This document shows, one piece after another, positions 1 through 5,092 of a stretch of 5,092 nt of DNA. The position numbers and the translations under genes were made by a program. The notes under the pieces are model-generated. The model did no database searches. It was not told the DNA's origin and saw only the letters and a program-made list of their open reading frames with translations. The first letter of the stretch is position 1. Each line of letters starts with the position of its first letter. The DNA lies in assembly GCA_934636065.1 (NCBI GenBank), contig CAKTZW010000194.1, forward strand, positions 1-5,092, read 5' to 3'. The stretch is from an uncultured Labedella sp. (lineage in GTDB: Bacteria; Actinomycetota; Actinomycetes; Actinomycetales; Microbacteriaceae).

Positions 1-311
1 GCTTCACCGGTGCGGATGCGAGCTCGCGCGGTTGCCTCGCTCGTGCCGGTGAGGGTCGCGACGGCTTCGACGTCGTTGCGGTACCCGAGCGCCCCGAACG
101 TGTCGATGGGGCCGGTGGAGCGGCGCCGCGCGTCGCCCGCGAGACGCACCCGCAACGCGTCCACGACGCGACCCAAGCCCTCCACTTGCTGGAGGAGGTC
201 GATGTAGTCGGGTCCGGGCAGGGTGGCCGGGGTGAGGGTGCGGGTGGGCTCGGCGAGGACACCGACCGCTGCTGCAATGGCCTCTCCGAGTGCTGCTCCG
301 TGTTCCCTCAT
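1..311 (-). CDS. DUF222 / HNH endonuclease family protein, N-terminal part (runs off the left edge)
   Basis: The minus strand stays open from an ATG at 311-309 to the window edge, giving 103 complete codons with no stop. The protein begins MREHGAALGEAIAAAVGVLA. It continues with the pattern I associate with DUF222: a helix with DYIDLLQQVEGLGRVVDAL (about residues 35-53), then VRLAGDARRRS (55-65), then LTGTSEATARARIRTGE at the end of the visible part (87-103). In this family a C-terminal HNH nuclease motif normally follows. It would lie outside the window, so nuclease function is inferred and not seen. Members are abundant and often multicopy in Microbacteriaceae, and their role is poorly understood. 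An in-frame ATG six codons upstream (329-327) would add MVFTVP. Neither start has a convincing Shine-Dalgarno, so the start is uncertain. The gene diverges from the SDR pair. Confidence 0.8.
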   Translation of the reverse strand, partial: MREHGAALGEAIAAAVGVLAEPTRTLTPATLPGPDYIDLLQQVEGLGRVVDALRVRLAGDARRRSTGPIDTFGALGYRNDVEAVATLTGTSEATARARIRTGE

Positions 312-318
312 AGGAACA
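301..318. repeat. Inverted repeat TGTTCC-N6-GGAACA over the HNH-gene start codon
   Basis: Two perfect 6-bp arms (301-306 and 313-318) flank six bases that include the minus-strand ATG at 311-309. It could be a protein-binding site or an mRNA hairpin that hides the start, or it could be chance. It is not an actinobacterial SOS box, which has GAAC outside and GTTC inside in the opposite arrangement. Confidence 0.35.
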
Positions 319-419
319 GTGAACACCATGCCACCGACATTCCGACCGGTGTCCCCAGCGGAAGGAATAACCCGGTGGAGAACGCTTTTGTGGACGACGA
401 GTCGCCTCCTGAGATTGTG

Positions 420-562
420 CCCTTCGACAAGCTCTGGGACCGCGGTGGCGGGGTCGGGTGGTGAGCTGCGGTTGTGGAGGTGGCGCCCTTCGACAGGCTC
501 AGGGACCGGACCGGACCGGTGCGGTTGCGGAGGGACCGCCCTTCGACAGGCTCAGGGACCGG
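420..562. repeat. Three copies of a 22-bp Microbacteriaceae-type intergenic repeat, two within a 53-bp tandem unit
   Basis: Copies lie at 420-441, 486-507 and 539-560. The last two are identical over all 22 bases and share the core CCCTTCGACAGGCTCAGGG followed by ACC. The first differs at two bases (an A for G and a T for A). Copies 2 and 3 also share the flank TGCGGTTG(T/C)GGAGG at 467-480 and 520-533, so a unit of 53 bp is directly repeated. The ends CCCT and AGGG are complementary, but the centre pairs poorly. I recognise this motif as a common dispersed intergenic repeat in Microbacterium and relatives. Its function is unknown to me. The rest of the 312-644 gap shows no gene. Confidence 0.85.
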
Positions 563-590
563 GAATGGTTGCGGCCGACGACGGGCTCCG

Positions 591-638
591 GTGCGGCCCT
601 CTGGCGCGCTCGGCTAGCGTGAAGGCGAGCGGAAGGGG
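591..638 (+). promoter_or_regulatory. Possible promoter and ribosome binding site of the SDR pair
   Basis: TAGCGT at 615-620 fits the loose actinobacterial -10 pattern TANNNT. A poor -35 candidate, GTGCGG (591-596), lies 18 bases before it. Transcription would start near 627, giving a very short leader. GGAAGGGG at 631-638 is a good Shine-Dalgarno six bases before the ATG at 645. The ribosome site is well supported; the promoter is a guess from motif and position. Confidence 0.35.
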
Positions 639-644
639 CATGTC

Positions 645-1418
645 ATGGCTCGGATCTTCATCACCGGTTCGGTCGACGGGCTCGGTCGCGCCGCCGCGGA
701 GTCCCTTGCGGACGAGGGGCACGAGATCGTCCTGCACGCGCGCAACGCGACCCGAGCGGCCGACCTCGGTACCCTCGCCGACCGGGCCACGGCAGTGGTG
801 ACGGGTGACCTGTCGAGCGCGGAGGAGACGCGCTCGGTCGCGGAGCAGGTCAACGCCGTGGGGCGGATGGACGCCGTCATCCACAACGCAGGCGTCTACA
901 TCGAGCGCGAACGCGGTGCGACGCCCGAGGGCCACGCCCGCACGTTCGCGATCAATACGCTCGCCCCCTACCTCCTCACCGCGCTCATCGAACGCCCCGA
1001 CCGGCTCGTGTACCTCAGCAGCGGACTGCACCGCTCCGGCACCGCCGACCTCGGCGATCTCGACTGGAACACGCGTCGATGGGATGCGGGCCAGGCGTAC
1101 GCGGACAGCAAGCTCCTCGTGACAACGCTCGCGGCGGCGCTCGCCCGCCGCTGGCCCGGCGTGCGAACGGCTGCCGTCGATCCCGGATGGATGCCGACGA
1201 AGATGGGCGGTCCGTCCGCGACGGGCGACCTCTCGCGCGGCCACCTGACACAGGTGTGGTTCGCGACCGCCCCCGAGGCCGAGGCGGCGCCCTCCGGCGC
1301 CTACTGGTTCGACCTGGCGCAACGAGCGCCGCACCCCGCCGCGCTCGACCCCCGCTTCCAGGACGAGTCGATCGCCGCCCTCGCCGACCTCACCGGCGAG
1401 CGACTGGGCCCGTCGTGA
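645..1418 (+). CDS. SDR family NAD(P)-dependent oxidoreductase (257 aa)
   Basis: This is a classical-type short-chain dehydrogenase, a cytosolic enzyme that oxidises or reduces an alcohol or carbonyl with NAD(P)(H). The N-terminal Rossmann motif is TGSVDGLG (residues 7-14). D55 follows as the acidic adenine-contact residue. The structural motif is HNAG (80-83) in place of NNAG. N104 in FAINTLAPY, S125/S126 in YLSSGLHRSG, and Y152 and K156 in YADSK give the catalytic tetrad. DPGWMPTKMGG (179-189) is the post-catalytic PG loop. The order SSGLH...DW...YADSK resembles the retinol-dehydrogenase/WWOX-like branch. R33 after the second strand (LHARN) hints at NADP(H), by inference. No signal peptide or membrane segment is visible. 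The start at 645 is backed by GGAAGGGG at 631-638. The stop overlaps the next SDR gene by four bases. The substrate cannot be told. Confidence 0.9.
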   Translation: MARIFITGSVDGLGRAAAESLADEGHEIVLHARNATRAADLGTLADRATAVVTGDLSSAEETRSVAEQVNAVGRMDAVIHNAGVYIERERGATPEGHARTFAINTLAPYLLTALIERPDRLVYLSSGLHRSGTADLGDLDWNTRRWDAGQAYADSKLLVTTLAAALARRWPGVRTAAVDPGWMPTKMGGPSATGDLSRGHLTQVWFATAPEAEAAPSGAYWFDLAQRAPHPAALDPRFQDESIAALADLTGERLGPS

Positions 1419-2179
1419 ACCGCCGCGTCCTCGTCACCGGCGCATCGCGCGGAATCGGCCGTGCGACGGCGGAGGCATTCGCCGCCGCGGGCGACCGCGT
1501 CGCGATCCACCACGGACGCAGCCGCTCGGACGCCGAGGAGACCCTCGGCCTCCTGCCGGGCGACGGCCACGCCATCGTCGCAGGCGACATCGCCGACCCG
1601 GAGCAGGCCCGGCGGATCGCCGACGACGCCGTTCGCGCGCTCGGCGGGCTCGACGTCCTCGTCAACAACGCCGCCGTCGGGCCCTCCGGCTCGAACCGTC
1701 ACCCCATCGCCGACAGCTCCTACGAGGCGTGGCAGGGGGCCTGGCGGAGCATGGTGGACGTCGACCTCGTGGGAACCGCCCACCTCACCTTCTGCGTCGC
1801 GCGGCACCTCATCGAGCAGGGGAGCGGCGGCGCCATCGTGAACGTCGGATCGCGCGGCGCCTTCGTCGGCGAGCCGGACCACCCGGCGTACGCCGCCAGC
1901 AAGGCGGGATTGCACGCCCTTGGGCAGTCGCTCGCGGCGGACCTCGCCCCGTACGGCATCTCCGTCGCCACCGTCGCCCCCGGGTTCGTCGCCACCGAAC
2001 GCCAGACCGAGCGCCTGTCCGGCGAAGCGGGAGACGCCATCCGCGGGCAGAGCCCCTTCGGCCGCGTCGCCCGGCCGGACGAGGTCGCCGCGGCGATCCT
2101 CTACCTCGCATCCCCCGAGGCGCAGTGGTCGTCGGGCGCCATCCTCGACCTCAACGGAGCATCGCACCGGCGCAGCTGA
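1415..2179 (+). CDS. SDR family oxidoreductase, second gene of the pair (254 aa, GTG start)
   Basis: This is a second classical SDR of about the usual 250 residues. The cofactor motif is TGASRGIG (residues 8-15), followed by D58 in AGDIAD, NNAA (84-87), S146 in VGSRG, Y159 and K163 in YAASK, and APGFVAT (187-193). The C-terminus has the usual LDLNGAS. The tetrad position normally filled by Asn (consensus NL.G) reads D117 in VDVDLVGTAH. The frame is open further upstream to an ATG at 1079, but that part lies inside the first SDR and looks like a shadow. The GTG at 1415 overlaps the previous stop (GTGA) and places the Rossmann motif right at the N-terminus, so I chose it. The overlap suggests translational coupling. 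It is annotated best as a 3-oxoacyl-ACP reductase-like or sugar/alcohol dehydrogenase-like SDR of unknown substrate. Confidence 0.9.
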   Translation: MNRRVLVTGASRGIGRATAEAFAAAGDRVAIHHGRSRSDAEETLGLLPGDGHAIVAGDIADPEQARRIADDAVRALGGLDVLVNNAAVGPSGSNRHPIADSSYEAWQGAWRSMVDVDLVGTAHLTFCVARHLIEQGSGGAIVNVGSRGAFVGEPDHPAYAASKAGLHALGQSLAADLAPYGISVATVAPGFVATERQTERLSGEAGDAIRGQSPFGRVARPDEVAAAILYLASPEAQWSSGAILDLNGASHRRS

Positions 2180-2242
2180 GGCGCGTCACCGGCTCAGCCG
2201 AGGCGCGATCGCGACCCCGCTGAAAGTCCCGGAACGAATTTC

Positions 2243-2272
2243 TTGCGTCAACACGATTGACGTCCTTACGGT
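2243..2272 (+). promoter_or_regulatory. Candidate lacI-family gene promoter
   Basis: TTGCGT (2243-2248) as -35 and TACGGT (2267-2272, fits TANNNT) as -10 are separated by 18 bases. The predicted start of transcription, near 2279, falls inside the palindrome at 2277-2288. A second possible -35, TTGACG at 2257-2262, has no good -10 at the right distance. This is prediction from motifs only. Confidence 0.4.
2246..2262. promoter_or_regulatory. Upstream operator-like inverted repeat
   Basis: CGTCAACACGATTGACG has 6-bp arms CGTCAA and TTGACG around five bases. The half-site GTCAA matches the right half (TTGAC) of the palindrome at 2277-2288. The centres of the two sites are about 28 bp apart, close to three helical turns. 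It overlaps the candidate -35. It may be a second, weaker site for the same regulator. Confidence 0.45.
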
Positions 2273-2276
2273 CACA

Positions 2277-2288
2277 TCAAACGTTTGA
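2277..2288. promoter_or_regulatory. LacI-family operator candidate, perfect palindrome TCAAACGTTTGA
   Basis: The 12 bases are a perfect palindrome with a central CG, the typical form of LacI-family operators, in which a hinge-helix leucine inserts at the central CpG. It lies 24 bases before the start codon of a LacI-family gene and at the predicted transcription start. Autorepression is the simplest reading. Binding is inferred from the motif and its position. Confidence 0.7.
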
Positions 2289-2301
2289 CGAAGGTCTCAA
2301 C

Positions 2302-2306
2302 GGAGG
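2302..2306 (+). promoter_or_regulatory. Shine-Dalgarno GGAGG that sets the lacI-family start
   Basis: GGAGG ends directly before an in-frame ATG at 2307 (zero spacing) but sits six bases before a second in-frame ATG at 2313. Only the second has workable spacing. The protein then begins MLTLKDIAQHVGVS, as LacI-family proteins usually do. Confidence 0.75.
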
Positions 2307-2312
2307 ATGTCG

Positions 2313-3371
2313 ATGCTGACACTGAAGGACATCGCCCAGCATGTGGGCGTCTCCGCGTCGACCGTGTCGCTCGTCCTCAACGACCGCGACAGCGGCCGGG
2401 TGAACTCCGACGTGGCGGAGCGGGTGCGCCGCACCGCGCGGGAGATGGGCTACGTCCCCAACCTGCTCGCGCGCAGCCTCAAGACGAAGCAGTCGCACAC
2501 CATCGGCGTCCTCTCCGATGGCGTCGCGAGTGTCCCGTTCGCCGGCCCCATGCTGCGCGGGGCGCAGACCACCGCGTGGGACGACGGCTACCTCCTCATG
2601 CTCATCGACACGGGTGGCAAGCGGGAGCTCGACTCTCCGGCGGTGCGATCGCTCATGCAACGGAACATCGAGGGCCTCATCCTCGCGGCCGAGTTCCACC
2701 GTGACCTCGAGGTCCCCCTCGTCCCGACCTCGATCCCCACCGTCGTCCTCGACGGACGCCCGACGGGAGGGCGCGACGACGTGGACTCCGTCGTGCCCGA
2801 CGAGGAGCAGGGCGCCTACGACGCGGTCCGCTTCCTCATCGAGCGCGGGCACCGCCGGATCGCGCACCTCACCGTCACGGACCCCCGTTTCATCGCGAAG
2901 GAACTGCGGCGGGAGGGCTACCGACGGGCCCTCGCGGAGATCGGCGTGCCGGTCGACGAGCGACTGGTGGTCGCCGCAGCGGAGCCGAGTACCGTCGCGG
3001 GATACCCCGTCGCGCTCGAGCTCCTCGGGCGGGCCGACCGACCGACCGCGGTCTTCTGCTTCTCCGACCAGTTGGCCTTCTCGATCTATCAGGCCGCCGC
3101 GGACCTCGGGCTCCGCATCCCCGAGGACCTCTCCGTCGTCGGCTTCGACAATCAGACCTTCGTCGCGGATGCGCTGCGTCCCGGCCTCACGAGTGTGTCG
3201 CTCCCCCTCGAACCGATGGGTTCGTGGGCGGTCGCGCGGGCGATCCGCCGGATCCGCGCGACGACGGCGGCACCCCCGGGCAACGGTGCACGCACCGACC
3301 CACCCGAGCACCGCCTGATGGCCTGCCCCCTCGTCATCCGCGAATCGGTGGCCGAACCGCCACCACCCTGA
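2313..3371 (+). CDS. LacI family transcriptional regulator (352 aa)
   Basis: This is a DNA-binding repressor whose effector is probably a sugar. The N-terminal helix-turn-helix is TLKDIAQHVGVSASTVSLVLN (residues 3-23), with STVSLVLN as recognition helix. The hinge helix is NLLARSLKT (50-58), with L56 at the position that inserts into the operator centre. The periplasmic-binding-like core starts at HTIGVLSDGV (62-71). It contains VVLDGRP, the FLIERGHRRIAHLT segment (also seen in GalR/PurR relatives), FCFSDQLAFSIYQAAADLGLRIPEDLSVVGFDN in two adjoining parts, and LTSVSLPLEPMG near the C-terminus. A Pro/Gly-rich stretch (APPGNGARTDPPEH, about 320-333) lengthens the usual tail before the final strand, and the protein ends EPPPP. 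Two operator-like repeats just upstream suggest autoregulation. The ABC sugar-transporter genes follow in the same direction and are the likely targets. Confidence 0.93.
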   Translation: MLTLKDIAQHVGVSASTVSLVLNDRDSGRVNSDVAERVRRTAREMGYVPNLLARSLKTKQSHTIGVLSDGVASVPFAGPMLRGAQTTAWDDGYLLMLIDTGGKRELDSPAVRSLMQRNIEGLILAAEFHRDLEVPLVPTSIPTVVLDGRPTGGRDDVDSVVPDEEQGAYDAVRFLIERGHRRIAHLTVTDPRFIAKELRREGYRRALAEIGVPVDERLVVAAAEPSTVAGYPVALELLGRADRPTAVFCFSDQLAFSIYQAAADLGLRIPEDLSVVGFDNQTFVADALRPGLTSVSLPLEPMGSWAVARAIRRIRATTAAPPGNGARTDPPEHRLMACPLVIRESVAEPPPP

Positions 3372-3400
3372 CCGTTGCGCTGACCCGCGCATCGCACGCC

Positions 3401-3422
3401 GTCGCCCCGAACCGGGGGTGAC
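3401..3422 (+). terminator. Weak hairpin after the lacI-family gene
   Basis: CCCCG (3405-3409), loop AAC, CGGGG (3413-3417), with outer GTC/GAC able to pair across a small bulge. No T-run follows, so it is not a canonical terminator. It may reduce read-through from lacI into the transporter genes, or it may be chance in GC-rich DNA. The 181-base gap 3372-3552 otherwise has no clear promoter. The only palindrome worth noting is CGACG-TT-CGTCG at 3485-3496. Confidence 0.25.
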
Positions 3423-3552
3423 GGCCTCACCTCCTCCACCCCCGGGAGCGCCCTTCGGCGTGCCCGATCGCACCCACACAGGGGCGACGTTCGTCGTGCC
3501 TTCGCGACGGACGAGTCGACCCGATACACCACGGAAAGCAAGGAAGCTGGAC

Positions 3553-4875
3553 ATGAAGAAGACCACAGCACCACGACGCGCCGTCGCCGCCTCCGCGGCG
3601 CTGCTCGCCGTCGCCACCGCCCTCACCGGTTGCGCCGGCGGCTCCGAATCCGGAGGCGACACGTTCACGATCGTGCAGTACGAGAACCCCGACACCGCGC
3701 AAGGGCAGGGCTGGGCGCTCGCGCTCGAGCTCTTCAAGGAGAAGCACCCGGACGTGAAGGTCGACTTCCAGACCACGAGCTTCGACGCGATGCGGCAGAA
3801 CGCGAAGATCATGCTCTCGGGCAACGACGTCCCCGACGTGCTCGAGTTCAACAAGGGCAACGCCGACGGCGGGCAGCTCGCCGCCCAGGGCCTCCTCGAC
3901 CCGATCACCGATCTCGTCGAGGAGTACGGCTGGGACGAGAAGGTGACCGGGTCGATGGCCTCGTTCGCGCAGTACGACGAAAACGGCAACGCCGGCTCCG
4001 GCGACTGGTACGGAATCCCGAACATCGGCGAGTACGTGATGTTCTACTACAACGAAGACCTGTTCGAGCAGGCCGGTGTCACCGAGATCCCGACGACGCT
4101 CGAGGACTTCGAAGCGGCCATGGACACCATGCTCGCCGCCGGGATCACACCCATCTCGAGCTCCGCGGCGACGAGCCAGGGCTTCAACCAGATGTGGGTG
4201 TGGTACTCGCTCGTGTCGCAGGCCGCCGGCGACGACCGGTCCACGATCGACGACTTCATGTTCCTCCGCGAGGACGTCGACTTCTCCTCGGGCGCCTGGG
4301 CCGAAGGGACCCGCAGGTTCCAGGAGTGGATCGAGAAGGGCTACGTGGGCGAGGACCTCAGCGGGTTGAGCTTCGAGCAGGCGACCGTCAACTTCCTGAG
4401 CGGCGACACCGCGATGCTCATCTGGAACAACGGCGAGTTCGCGCGGATGCGCGAGCAGGCCACCTTCCCGTGGAGCTACTTCACCCTGCCCGGTGCGGAG
4501 CTCTCGATGGGCTCATCCGGGCACCTCTGGGGTATTCCGGCGAAGGCCGACAACAAGGATCTCGCGGCCGACTGGATCGACATCACGCTGAGCCCCGAGG
4601 TGCAGAACCTGATCGGCCAGAAGGGCGGCCTGCCCCTCGCCGGTGACACGACCACGATCGAGGACGATCTCACCCGGGAGTTCACGGAGCGCTTCGACGA
4701 GCTGATCGCCGCGGACGCCATGACGTTCTACCCGGACTACCCGGTGCCCGGCTTCCTCGACTTCATCCAGAACCACATGCAGTCGATGTCGAACGGCAAT
4801 GAGACGGCCGACGAGTACCTCGACGCCCTCCAGCAGTTCTACGACGAGGGGAAGGCCGCGGCCTCCGAGGGCTGA
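3553..4875 (+). CDS. ABC transporter sugar-binding lipoprotein (extracellular solute-binding family 1, 440 aa)
   Basis: This lipid-anchored protein on the outer face of the membrane captures a sugar or oligosaccharide and hands it to the permease. The signal peptide is MKKTTAPRRAV, then a hydrophobic run, then lipobox LTGC with C27 as the lipidated residue. A flexible GGSESGGD linker follows. Family-1 (MalE/MsmE/UgpB-like) landmarks are: ALELFKEKHPDVKVDFQTT (about 57-75); PDVLEFNKGNADGGQLAAQG (about 95-114); GDWYGIPNIGEYVMFYYNEDLFEQAGV in adjacent pieces (about 154-175), with the typical YYNEDLF at 165-171; FLSGDTAMLIWNNGE; HLWGIPAKADNK; and a C-terminal helix ending YDEGKAAASEG. The frame is open further upstream, but the ATG at 3553 has AGGAAG (3541-3546) six bases before it and gives a proper signal peptide. 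The length is normal for the family. The ligand cannot be told from sequence alone. Confidence 0.94.
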   Translation: MKKTTAPRRAVAASAALLAVATALTGCAGGSESGGDTFTIVQYENPDTAQGQGWALALELFKEKHPDVKVDFQTTSFDAMRQNAKIMLSGNDVPDVLEFNKGNADGGQLAAQGLLDPITDLVEEYGWDEKVTGSMASFAQYDENGNAGSGDWYGIPNIGEYVMFYYNEDLFEQAGVTEIPTTLEDFEAAMDTMLAAGITPISSSAATSQGFNQMWVWYSLVSQAAGDDRSTIDDFMFLREDVDFSSGAWAEGTRRFQEWIEKGYVGEDLSGLSFEQATVNFLSGDTAMLIWNNGEFARMREQATFPWSYFTLPGAELSMGSSGHLWGIPAKADNKDLAADWIDITLSPEVQNLIGQKGGLPLAGDTTTIEDDLTREFTERFDELIAADAMTFYPDYPVPGFLDFIQNHMQSMSNGNETADEYLDALQQFYDEGKAAASEG

Positions 4876-4892
4876 GGCGCGCTCCCACATCA

Positions 4893-4938
4893 GGTCCCGA
4901 CCCCGGCGACGCGGCCGTCCGCGCGCGGGGTCGGGACC
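4893..4938 (+). promoter_or_regulatory. Long intercistronic stem-loop between binding protein and permease genes
   Basis: GGTCCCGACCCCG (4893-4905) pairs perfectly with CGGGGTCGGGACC (4926-4938). Inside the 20-base interval, CGCGG (4910-4914) and CCGCG (4919-4923) can pair around CCGT, extending the structure. It starts 17 bases after the binding-protein stop and ends five bases before the permease Shine-Dalgarno GGAAGGA (4944-4950). No T-run follows. In E. coli malE-malF, a hairpin-forming intercistronic repeat protects the upstream mRNA, so more binding protein than permease is made. The same role is inferred here; partial termination is the alternative. Confidence 0.75.
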
Positions 4939-4954
4939 CCACCGGAAGGAACCC

Positions 4955-5092
4955 ATGTCCACCCCCACACGCTCGCGCCGGCACCAGGCGTCGTACGTGC
5001 TGTACCTCCTGCCCATCGCGCTCGGCTTCCTCGTCGTAGCCGGACGACGCAGCAGGGCCGGTGTTGTGGACCGGCTGGGTCGAGGCGGGCGG
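4955..5092 (+). CDS. Sugar ABC transporter permease (MalF/UgpA type), N-terminal fragment, runs off the right edge
   Basis: The ATG at 4955 follows GGAAGGA (4944-4950) at a good distance. The first 28 codons read as a typical CUT1 permease start: a basic cytoplasmic tail (MSTPTRSRRHQ), then the start of the first membrane helix, YVLYLLPIALGFLVV (14-28). The position after a family-1 binding-protein gene is exactly where MalF-type permeases sit. After about residue 28 the frame becomes AGRRSRAGVVDRLGRGGR. That is not a membrane helix, and its third-position GC falls sharply, so the last ~55 bases may not belong to this gene (frameshift, rearrangement or assembly edge). The gene is confident for its start only. 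Confidence 0.65.
   Translation, partial: MSTPTRSRRHQASYVLYLLPIALGFLVVAGRRSRAGVVDRLGRGGR

Noticed and set aside
420..560. CRISPR-like array
   Set aside because: There are only three copies, spacings are unequal (66 and 53), the between-copy sequence is itself partly repeated, and no cas gene is present.
1079..1414. Upstream in-frame extension of the second SDR
   Set aside because: It lies wholly inside the first SDR in another frame and is Arg/Pro-rich. The GTG at 1415 puts the Rossmann motif at the expected N-terminal place.
2204..2213. CGCGATCGCG palindrome after the second SDR
   Set aside because: A 10-bp palindrome of this composition is easily expected by chance here. It lacks a T-run and has no loop, so it is not a terminator.
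3418..3552. Upstream in-frame extension of the binding-protein gene
   Set aside because: It would place a Pro-rich tail before a clear lipoprotein signal peptide. The ATG at 3553 has a properly spaced Shine-Dalgarno.
2277..4025. Very long open frame on the minus strand, opposite the LacI-family gene and the binding-protein gene
   Set aside because: It spans two well-supported plus-strand genes and their spacer. Its product shows no recognisable domain, and long antisense frames are expected in DNA of this GC content.
5057..5075. GCCGGT-N7-ACCGGC inverted repeat near the right edge
   Set aside because: Short arms in GC-rich DNA of doubtful origin; no context supports a role.

Overview
The window is GC-rich (about 70%) and its coding frames carry almost only G or C at third codon positions. 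Together with a DUF222-type HNH endonuclease gene and the CCCTTCGACAGGCTCAGGG intergenic repeat, this points to an actinobacterium, most likely of the family Microbacteriaceae. The family assignment rests on recognition and not on a search.

Layout. Positions 1-311 (minus strand) hold the 5' part of a DUF222/HNH-endonuclease-type gene that runs off the left edge. Positions 312-644 form the divergent intergenic region, with three copies of a 22-bp repeat, two of them inside a 53-bp tandem unit. Positions 645-2179 (plus) hold two short-chain dehydrogenase/reductase (SDR) genes that overlap by four bases (GTGA) and look translationally coupled. Positions 2180-2312 form a regulatory region with a perfect 12-bp palindrome and a second related inverted repeat, fitting autoregulation by the LacI-family regulator at 2313-3371. 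Positions 3553-4875 encode a lipoprotein sugar-binding protein of a CUT1-type ABC importer. A strong 13-bp-arm hairpin then precedes the first codons of what looks like a MalF-type permease (from 4955), which runs off the right edge.

How the genes work together. The right half reads as the start of a carbohydrate-uptake locus: repressor, solute-binding lipoprotein, membrane permease. The sugar cannot be told from this sequence. The SDR pair lies upstream in the same direction but is separated by its own intergenic region, so a link to sugar metabolism is only possible. The HNH gene and the repeats look like unrelated genomic furniture.

The most unusual points are the last ~55 bases, where the permease stops looking like a permease and loses third-position GC (a junction, frameshift or contig-edge artefact), the intercistronic hairpin, the paired operators in front of lacI, and an Asp in place of the usual catalytic-tetrad Asn in the second SDR. 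I found no convincing wholly new system; the window looks mostly like ordinary catabolic and housekeeping content.
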